Shown: in pieces, positions 33,495-39,584 of the stretch | How the letters are laid out: the number at the start of each line of letters is the position of its first letter | Numbering within the stretch: position 1 is the stretch's first letter | From: Muribaculaceae bacterium | GTDB lineage: Bacteria; Bacteroidota; Bacteroidia; Bacteroidales; Muribaculaceae | Reading direction: 5' to 3' | Length of the DNA: 39,584 nt | Assembly: GCA_029061925.1 (NCBI GenBank) | Contig: JAIDRE010000077.1 | Span: forward strand, 1 to 39,584 | Position numbers and translations under genes: made by a program | Notes under the pieces: generated by a model | The model's database searches: none | Seen by the model: the letters and a program-made list of their open reading frames with translations, nothing else | Told to the model about the DNA's origin: nothing

Positions 33495-34544
33495 TTATTT
33501 GGTTTCCTCTACGGGAGCCATGTGGTTAAAGCCCTGGGCCTTGAGGGGAATTTCAGTGCCGTCGCGGGTTATAAGTGCGCAACCGAGGTCAGGTTTGGTG
33601 ATATGACCTATGACTTTGATACCGGGGATTTTTGACACATTGTCGTGGCAGTGGAGGGGGACAGTGAAAAGCAGTTCATAATCTTCGCCGCCATTGAGTG
33701 CTGCTGTGACAAGGTTCATATTAAGTTCCTCTGCCATTAATGCGGTCTGGTAGTCGATGGGGATACGGTCTTCATAGACACGGCAGCCAGTGTTTGACTG
33801 TTTGCAGATATGAAGAAGCTCTGATGAAAGTCCGTCAGAAACGTCCATCATCGAGGTTGGAACTATGCCGGCTTTATCAAGTTCTTCGATAATATCTTTG
33901 CGAGCCTCAGGTTTCAACTGGCGTTCAACAAGATATTCCTTACCTGAGAAGTCGGGCTGGAAATCTTTTTGCCCTGCCGATGCAAATTTCTCGCGTTCAA
34001 GAAGTTGAAGTCCCATATAGGCTGCTCCGAGGTCGCCTGATACACAAATCAAGTCGGTATCTTTAGCTCCGTCACGGCTTACAACTTTTGAATGTTCGGC
34101 TTCGCCAATTGCTGTAATACTGATTACAAGACCCTGACGCGATGAAGTTGTGTCACCACCGACGAGGTCAACGCCATAAATCTGGCAAGCGAGTTTGATA
34201 CCGCTGTAAAGTTCTTCGATATGTTCAACGGCAAAGCGTTTTGAGATACCGAGCGAAACGGTGATCTGACGCGGACGTCCGTTCATGGCATATATATCGG
34301 AGAAGTTAACGACTGCCGATTTATAGCCTAAGTGTTTCAGCGGAACGTAGGTCAAGTCGAAGTGGACGCCCTCAAGCAACAGGTCGGTTGAGACGAGTAC
34401 GTCGGTTTTAGGATAGGACAAGACTGCGCAATCGTCACCGACACTGCGGAGTGTCGATTCGTTTACGGTTTTGAGGTCAGAGGTGAGTCGGTCAATAAGA
34501 CCGAACTCCCCTATTTGAGATATTTCGGTTAATTTTTGATCCAT
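33495..34544 (-). CDS. thiL: Thiamine-monophosphate kinase
   Basis: Phosphorylates thiamine phosphate to the active pyrophosphate, 349 aa. N-terminal GDDCAVL, STDLLLEGVHFDL and NFSDIYAMNGRP, then LVGGDTTSSR, DVSDGLSSELLHIC and GGEDYELLFTV are all in order. Its start is one base after the punA stop codon, so the two are translationally coupled. No other thiamine gene and no TPP riboswitch was seen near it. Confidence 0.95.
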   Translation of the reverse strand: MDQKLTEISQIGEFGLIDRLTSDLKTVNESTLRSVGDDCAVLSYPKTDVLVSTDLLLEGVHFDLTYVPLKHLGYKSAVVNFSDIYAMNGRPRQITVSLGISKRFAVEHIEELYSGIKLACQIYGVDLVGGDTTSSRQGLVISITAIGEAEHSKVVSRDGAKDTDLICVSGDLGAAYMGLQLLEREKFASAGQKDFQPDFSGKEYLVERQLKPEARKDIIEELDKAGIVPTSMMDVSDGLSSELLHICKQSNTGCRVYEDRIPIDYQTALMAEELNMNLVTAALNGGEDYELLFTVPLHCHDNVSKIPGIKVIGHITKPDLGCALITRDGTEIPLKAQGFNHMAPVEETK

Positions 34545-34545
34545 A

Positions 34546-35361
34546 TCAGATAGCTTTTACCATCTCGGTGATGAGCGCAACGGTTGTTGGTTGAGCGGTA
34601 ACGGCAGCCTGTTGAACTTCTTCGTGAGAGGGTGCGATTTTTATGTCTTTACCACCGAGGTCGGTGATTACAGAAAGACCAAATACTTTCATTCCGGCAT
34701 GGTTGGCAACGATTACTTCGGGAACGGTTGACATACCAACGGCATCGCCACCGATTATTCGGAAATATTCGTATTCGGCACGGGTTTCAAAAGTGGGTCC
34801 GGGAGTGCCGACATAGACACCATGAACAAGACGCATGTCGCGACGACGAGCTATTTCAAACGCTTTGTCGATGTATTCCTGGCAATATGCCTCGGTCATC
34901 GAGGGGAAACGGGTGCCGAGTTCGTTGTAGTTATGACCGCGCAAGGGGTTTTCGGGGAAGAGGTTGATGTGGTCGGTAATAACCATAACATCACCAACCT
35001 TAAAGTCTTTGTTCATACCGCCGGCAGCATTACTGACCAAGAGGGTCTTGATGCCGAGAGACTGCATAACGCGGACAGGGAATGTAACCTGTTTCATGTC
35101 ATAGCCCTCGTAGTAGTGGAAACGTCCTTGCATTGCCATTACACGTTTACCTGACATCTTACCGAAAATGAGGTTTCCACTATGACCTTCAACGGTTGAA
35201 ATCGGGAAATTTGGAATTTCAGCATAGGGAATATACTGAGCTTCGTCGATATAGTCAACGATTGGACCGAGTCCGGTACCGAGAATAATAGCAAGCTCAG
35301 GCATTTTACCGGTTATACGTTGTGACAAAAAGTCGGCTGTTTGTTTGATTTGTTCGAGCAT
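34546..35361 (-). CDS. punA: Purine nucleoside phosphorylase
   Basis: Trimeric-type (class I) phosphorylase of 271 aa that releases purine bases from nucleosides with phosphate. Motifs: GTGLGPIVDYID, EGHSGNLIFG, MQGRFHYYEGYDMKQVTFPVRVM, SNAAGGMN, GTPGPTFETRAEYEYF and GMSTVPEVIVA with the base-recognising region. Specificity for guanosine and inosine is expected. It lies between lpxK (72 bp) and thiL (one base). Confidence 0.93.
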   Translation of the reverse strand: MLEQIKQTADFLSQRITGKMPELAIILGTGLGPIVDYIDEAQYIPYAEIPNFPISTVEGHSGNLIFGKMSGKRVMAMQGRFHYYEGYDMKQVTFPVRVMQSLGIKTLLVSNAAGGMNKDFKVGDVMVITDHINLFPENPLRGHNYNELGTRFPSMTEAYCQEYIDKAFEIARRRDMRLVHGVYVGTPGPTFETRAEYEYFRIIGGDAVGMSTVPEVIVANHAGMKVFGLSVITDLGGKDIKIAPSHEEVQQAAVTAQPTTVALITEMVKAI

Positions 35362-35433
35362 AATTTATTATTTAAATTATAAACAGATAAACGCCGAGTC
35401 AACCGTAATGGTTTTCCCTGACGTCAATGATTA

Positions 35434-36537
35434 TTATTTAACCGCAAAACTTGCGTTGCGGATTAGCTTTTCGATTGTCTCATCAAATGAATCACCGCCG
35501 GGCATTCCTTCAAACTCAACCTCAATAGGAATGAAATATATAAACGGTTTGAGCTTATCGGGGAAATTATCGGTCGAAAGGATGCGGACAGCGTCTTTTT
35601 CTGTAGTCAATATAAACTTTTGATTACCATTCAACTCATCATATCGTTGGGCAATCTCCTTATAGTCTCGCTCTTTATAGTAGTGATGATCGCTGAAAAG
35701 TTTCACTCTTACCAAAGCTCCAAACGAGCGGAGGTGTTCGATGAATGGGCGTGGATTACCGATGCCACAAACGGCAAGAAGTGTGTCACTTTTATCAAGC
35801 CAATTGAATGAATCAACCGGTTTGGCTACATCGGGGAACAATGGCACCGGAGAGCGATAAGTAAATTTTGAGAAGAACAATTTTTGATATTGAAACAAGT
35901 TAAGATTATGTTTCAACATTCTGTATTCAAGAGGTTTGGCATCTGACGGGCATTTGGTAACCACCACAACATCAGCACGCTCGATTGAGTCGGCAGGCTC
36001 GCGCAAGCGACCATAAGGGAGGAGCGAATCGTTGAAAATGGGCTGGCTATATTCCATTAAAACTATTGCGACCGAAGGTTTTACATAGCGATGTTGGAAC
36101 GCATCGTCAAGTACGAAAACCGAAATTTCTGGGTGGATTTTGAGCATATTCTCGATGCCTTTCACCCGGTCTTCACAAACGGCAAAAAATACTTTGCTAC
36201 TACCATATTTGTGGTACATCTGATATGGTTCATCGCCGACAGTACGAGGTGTTGATTTGTCGTCAACCATTCGGAAACCACGAGTGCGACGTCCATAACC
36301 TCGACTGAGAACCCCAACAGTGTGGTGTTTCTTCATAAGCGAGATAATATATTCGGCATGAGGAGTTTTTCCTGTTCCACCAACGGCAATATTGCCGACT
36401 ACGATAACAGGGACTTTGAATGAGCGTTGTTTGAAAATCCCGCATTTAAACATCATATTGCGCACCCCCACTCCGGCTCCATATAAACGTGAAGCAGGAT
36501 AGAGAACAAACTGCGATATGAATTTATTTGGTTTCAC
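35434..36537 (-). CDS. lpxK: Tetraacyldisaccharide 4'-kinase
   Basis: Inner-membrane-associated lipid A kinase, 367 aa, which phosphorylates the 4' position of the disaccharide precursor. The P-loop NIAVGGTGKTP is at 49-59, the SRGYGRRTRGF region follows, then the DDAFQHR motif with the catalytic aspartate. A hydrophobic N-terminal anchor is consistent with peripheral membrane location. It lies 14 bp after sppA. Confidence 0.93.
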   Translation of the reverse strand: MKPNKFISQFVLYPASRLYGAGVGVRNMMFKCGIFKQRSFKVPVIVVGNIAVGGTGKTPHAEYIISLMKKHHTVGVLSRGYGRRTRGFRMVDDKSTPRTVGDEPYQMYHKYGSSKVFFAVCEDRVKGIENMLKIHPEISVFVLDDAFQHRYVKPSVAIVLMEYSQPIFNDSLLPYGRLREPADSIERADVVVVTKCPSDAKPLEYRMLKHNLNLFQYQKLFFSKFTYRSPVPLFPDVAKPVDSFNWLDKSDTLLAVCGIGNPRPFIEHLRSFGALVRVKLFSDHHYYKERDYKEIAQRYDELNGNQKFILTTEKDAVRILSTDNFPDKLKPFIYFIPIEVEFEGMPGGDSFDETIEKLIRNASFAVK

Positions 36538-36551
36538 GCGGGAAGGATTTA

Positions 36552-38324
36552 TCAGTTAATAACGGTCTCAATCATACGAGCTTGCACCGGTGACCAGTCT
36601 TTGACTTTCTCGGCAGTGCGGAGAATTTCGGCTGTCGGATCGGTAGAAGTTTTGAGGATATATTGACGGATTAAACCGGCATCCTGGAGTTCCTGTAGCT
36701 GTTCCCAGAAATCATATTTTTGTTTGGGATAGGTAGTTACTGTATATTTTGAGGTAAACTCAAGCTGCTGGGCCATATCGGCAATAGCATCTTCAAGGTT
36801 ACCCATGCGGTCAACGAGCCCGAGACTGAGAGCAGTGCGGCCATCCCAAACGCGCCCTTCGGCAATAGCCTTGATAGAGTCGATTGGCATATTGCGACCT
36901 GCAGCGCAGCGAGAGGTGAATACTTCATAACCACGGTTAATCATCTTTTGCATGTGGGCTGTCTGCTGTTCGTTAAGAGGCTGGGTAATAGAGATGAAGT
37001 TAGCATTCCTGTTAGTAGCAACGACAGCCTGGTTTACCGAGAGTTTATCTTGCAAGAGACCCTCAATGCAAGGAATCATGCCGAAAATACCGATTGAGCC
37101 GGTGAGTGTAACAGGCTGAGCATAAATGCGGTCTGCGCCACACGAAATATAATAGCCACCCGAAGCGGCATAGTCGCCCATCGAAACGTAGAATGGACGT
37201 CCGGTTGCCTTGTAACGCTGGAGAGCTTCCCAAATCTGTTCAGAAGCAAATGCGCTGCCACCGGGCGAGTTAACGCGCATAATCAAACCGTCATTGCTAT
37301 CATCGTCAATGAGTTTTTCAATCTGAGTAACCATTTTTGGTCCGATAATGCCTTCGCGACCTGCGTCAGCGATTTCACCCTCAGCAAACAGGACGGCAAT
37401 GTTGTTTGAAGTTTTATCGGTGTGAGGTATTTTTGCTGATTCAACATATTGCTCGGGAGTGATGAAGTTGACATCGTCATCTTCGTCAGTGTCAGTCAGT
37501 TTTTTGAGCAACGAGATTGCCTGATGGCGATATTCGACAGATGAAACTATATGCGCGGGAATATATGATTGAGCATCATCAGTCAAGATAAGATTATCAG
37601 CCCAGTTATTAACTTCTGCCTGGTTAACACCACGAGAATCGGCAATAACATTGGTAACGTCATTCCATATCTGACCAAGGAAAAGTTGCTGCTGTTCGCG
37701 ATTGGCTTCGCTGATGTCAGTCAGCATAAACGGTTCAACCGCACTTTTATAGGTGCCGACCTTGAGAATCTGCATCTTGACACCGAGCTTATCAAGTAAG
37801 CCTTTGTAGAAATAGGTTGTTGATGCGAGACCATGAATATCAACACCACCCATCGGGTTGACAATGATTGAGTCGGCTACCGATGACAAGAAGTAGTCGC
37901 CTTGAGTATAAGAATCGCCATAGGCGACAATCCATTTTTCGCTTGTTTCCTTGAAATATTTCAGAGCCTGAATTATTTCAAGACGGGTAGCTGTTCCGGC
38001 CAACGCACCGTCGGCTTCAATAAAGATACCATCAATATCTTTATTGGTAGCAGCCGCACGAACTGATGAAACGATATCGTAAAGCGACTGACCGGTTGAT
38101 TGACCCGAAAATCCATCGATAATAGAATTGAGGTTGCGTCGCTCTGTTATCTCACCACTAAGTTTGAGATAAAGCACTGAGTGACGGTCTATTTTAGTTG
38201 TTTTTGTATCTTGAGATGCTGCGATTGCGCCAATAAAAACGAGCCCTAAAAGGAAAAACAGACCGACTGAAATCCAAACGCCGGTGATGGTTGCAAGAAG
38301 TGTTATAAAAAATTTTTTTAACAT
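36552..38324 (-). CDS. sppA: Signal peptide peptidase SppA, 67-kDa type
   Basis: Membrane-bound serine-lysine protease that degrades cleaved signal peptides, 590 aa. A single N-terminal membrane anchor (about 10-37) is followed by two peptidase S49 repeats. The N-half supplies the catalytic lysine K193 (VGTYKSAVEPF) and the C-half the serine S388 (MGDYAASGGYYIS), as in E. coli SppA. It is the first gene of a probable operon with lpxK, punA and thiL. Confidence 0.95.
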   Translation of the reverse strand: MLKKFFITLLATITGVWISVGLFFLLGLVFIGAIAASQDTKTTKIDRHSVLYLKLSGEITERRNLNSIIDGFSGQSTGQSLYDIVSSVRAAATNKDIDGIFIEADGALAGTATRLEIIQALKYFKETSEKWIVAYGDSYTQGDYFLSSVADSIIVNPMGGVDIHGLASTTYFYKGLLDKLGVKMQILKVGTYKSAVEPFMLTDISEANREQQQLFLGQIWNDVTNVIADSRGVNQAEVNNWADNLILTDDAQSYIPAHIVSSVEYRHQAISLLKKLTDTDEDDDVNFITPEQYVESAKIPHTDKTSNNIAVLFAEGEIADAGREGIIGPKMVTQIEKLIDDDSNDGLIMRVNSPGGSAFASEQIWEALQRYKATGRPFYVSMGDYAASGGYYISCGADRIYAQPVTLTGSIGIFGMIPCIEGLLQDKLSVNQAVVATNRNANFISITQPLNEQQTAHMQKMINRGYEVFTSRCAAGRNMPIDSIKAIAEGRVWDGRTALSLGLVDRMGNLEDAIADMAQQLEFTSKYTVTTYPKQKYDFWEQLQELQDAGLIRQYILKTSTDPTAEILRTAEKVKDWSPVQARMIETVIN

Positions 38325-38386
38325 AAACTGTTTCAGTTAAAACGGGGAATTTTTAGTTTAAACGTGAAAAACTTCTTTATCGACTA

Positions 38387-38418
38387 CAAATATAGAGCAA
38401 AATGTTGAAAGTTTCAAA
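38387..38418 (-). promoter_or_regulatory. Promoter for the sppA operon
   Basis: TTTG (38415-38418) is 20 bp upstream of TATATTTG (38387-38394) on the minus strand, about 60 bp before the start codon. Confidence 0.75.
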
Positions 38419-38437
38419 TTTTGTTAATTTTTTTATC

Positions 38438-38469
38438 AAAAAAAATCACATTATTATATATAATGCGAT
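38438..38469 (-). terminator. Terminator after the NlpC/P60 lipoprotein gene
   Basis: On the minus strand ATCGCATTA pairs with TAATGTGAT (38461-38469 with 38445-38453, one G/U pair), followed by eight T (38438-38445). Two thirds of the stem are A/T. Confidence 0.7.
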
Positions 38470-38511
38470 TTTTCGGGGGTGATTTTATCAATCGAAGATG
38501 TCATTACTATT

Positions 38512-39432
38512 CTATTTTAAAATTTTATCGAGATCGGTGTGAGAAACTTCGACAGCATTTTTAGGAGGTGTATTTGATTGAATAGGTTGAGCCTTGGCGT
38601 TTTTGACAGGTTTTGATTTCGCTCTTTTAGCTTTCGTATCAGCCTGCTTCTTCACCTCTTTCTTTACTTTTTCCTTGACCGTCTTTTTCACCTTCTCCTT
38701 AACCTTTGATTTGACAGCATCTCTAATGTCTTCAGCTTTAACGGGAGTCGATTGAGTTGTTTTGGCAGGCGTCGGAGCAGGTGCCGTTTGGATAGGTTTT
38801 GTTTCACGAGGCTCAGAGACAGGAGCTGACGGTGTTTTTGAGGTCATATTCTTGAACTTAGCCACTCGCCCGGCACTGTGATAGGTCTTAACCCAGTATT
38901 TTTCGCCGAGTCCGCTTATCATAACCCCACGAGAGGTAGAAGCATGAATCATGTTATTGTCACCGATATATAATCCAACATGGCTCACTCCACCATTGCT
39001 TCCACCGGTGGCAAAAAAAACAAGGTCGCCAACTTCGAGCTGATTGGCATTGATGCGAGTTGAATTTTTATGCTGATCTTTTGATGTACGAGGCAACTCG
39101 ATGCCGACACCGGCGCGGAAAACTTCCATGATAAAGCCCGAGCAGTCGGTGCCCGATTTAGAGTGACCACCATAGCGATAGGGAGTCCCTATCCATTTTT
39201 TTGCCTCGGCGACCAAAGCCGATACTGACGGGTTGAGTTTAGATGAACTACGACTCTCAACGGCAGGAGATGTTTGTTTCTGAGGGGTAGATTTTCTTGT
39301 TTCGGTGCGGTAACGTCCCATGTCATAAATAGGATCGGATGCAAATTTTCGAGAAGAATGACATCCGGTCAAAATCAAAAGAGTGACAAAAAACGCAAAA
39401 ACGGTTTTGAGCAATCGTCGGGTTTGAAACAT
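38512..39432 (-). CDS. NlpC/P60 lipoprotein peptidoglycan hydrolase with a Lys-rich tail
   Basis: Outer-envelope cysteine peptidase of 306 aa from the ATG at 39432; an extension to 39477 was rejected as it adds a poor N-terminus. The lipobox is LILTGC (C24). The catalytic cysteine is C97 (GTDCSGF), the histidines are H151 (GGVSHVGLYIG) and H163 (MIHAS). GTPYRYGGHS precedes the cysteine as usual. After the catalytic domain comes a Pro/Thr-rich linker, then about 45 residues with heptad-like Lys/Val repeats (KVKEKVKKTVKEKVKKEVKK), perhaps a charged helix that binds the cell wall or the outer membrane. It is a single-gene unit. Confidence 0.93.
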   Translation of the reverse strand: MFQTRRLLKTVFAFFVTLLILTGCHSSRKFASDPIYDMGRYRTETRKSTPQKQTSPAVESRSSSKLNPSVSALVAEAKKWIGTPYRYGGHSKSGTDCSGFIMEVFRAGVGIELPRTSKDQHKNSTRINANQLEVGDLVFFATGGSNGGVSHVGLYIGDNNMIHASTSRGVMISGLGEKYWVKTYHSAGRVAKFKNMTSKTPSAPVSEPRETKPIQTAPAPTPAKTTQSTPVKAEDIRDAVKSKVKEKVKKTVKEKVKKEVKKQADTKAKRAKSKPVKNAKAQPIQSNTPPKNAVEVSHTDLDKILK

Positions 39433-39461
39433 AGTAAAATCTGAGTGATTGGTTTGATTTA

Positions 39462-39469
39462 CAAAAGTA
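39462..39469 (-). promoter_or_regulatory. Promoter -7 element for the NlpC/P60 gene
   Basis: TACTTTTG on the minus strand matches TAnnTTTG, about 30 bp before the start. No TTTG is at the right distance upstream. Confidence 0.5.
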
Positions 39470-39584
39470 ATACACAAAATTAAGATATAGTCGGACGTTT
39501 TCCAAATTATGGCACAATTTTTGACATGTTTAAATGGTATTATCTAATTTTTACAACTTTTTTATCAAAAAATGTATCGAGATA

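Noticed and set aside
34546..36537. TPP riboswitch near thiL
   Set aside because: No leader of suitable length or THI-box-like segment was found; thiL is coupled to punA.
39433..39477. Extended NlpC/P60 start
   Set aside because: The ATG at 39432 gives a normal signal peptide and lipobox; the extension displaces the signal.

Overview
The window is chromosomal DNA from a member of the Bacteroidales; the gene content resembles gut families such as Muribaculaceae, but the family-level assignment is an inference. The evidence is a serine palmitoyltransferase of the Bacteroides sphingolipid type, DUF4494 and DUF4831 proteins known mainly from Bacteroidetes, lipid A genes (lpxH, lpxK), a GH109-type glycosidase, and repeated use of the Bacteroidetes promoter (TTTG, about 19-20 bp, TAnnTTTG) with few purine-rich ribosome binding sites. 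Most of it is ordinary housekeeping DNA.

Layout. 1-462: no gene; a cluster of short perfect hairpins, then a terminator. 463-2977 (-): DUF4494, yggS and an FHS-type sugar transporter. 3148-9367 (+): LysE-type exporter, CBM9-like protein, argD-type aminotransferase, tail-less ssb, OPT transporter and MATE pump, tightly packed and probably one operon. 9427-11682 (+): Crp/Fnr-type regulator, lipA, lipB. 11771-14653: a GH109-like glycosidase (-) divergent from an N-acetylhexosamine-kinase-like phosphotransferase (+). 14654-16170: an AT-rich accessory island with a structured leader RNA, an Abi_2/AbiF-type HEPN protein and a small membrane ORF. 16232-17983 (-): phosphohexomutase. 18070-24656 (-): dnaN, exonuclease, coaBC, recN, rlmB, secreted hydrolase. 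24851-25417 (-): efp. 25591-25664 (+): tRNA-Pro. 25848-27035 (-): serine palmitoyltransferase. 27289-28212 (+): a glutaminase homologue without the catalytic serine. 28276-28350 (-): tRNA-His. 28511-29341 (-): unknown secreted protein. 29654-33373 (-): nnr, DUF4831, DUF59, lpxH. 33495-38324 (-): sppA, lpxK, punA, thiL. 38512-39432 (-): NlpC/P60 lipoprotein.

How genes work together. lipA and lipB attach lipoate; lpxH and lpxK act in lipid A synthesis while the palmitoyltransferase starts sphingolipid synthesis, so three envelope-lipid enzymes lie within about 12 kb. The GH109-like enzyme and the sugar kinase could release and phosphorylate GalNAc. The dnaN-to-recN block joins replication, repair and CoA synthesis.

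The two signals most worth a second look are the HEPN protein with its structured leader RNA (a candidate RNA-controlled toxin or defence unit) and the glutaminase-fold protein, which keeps the fold signatures but has lost the nucleophile and gained a cysteine cluster.
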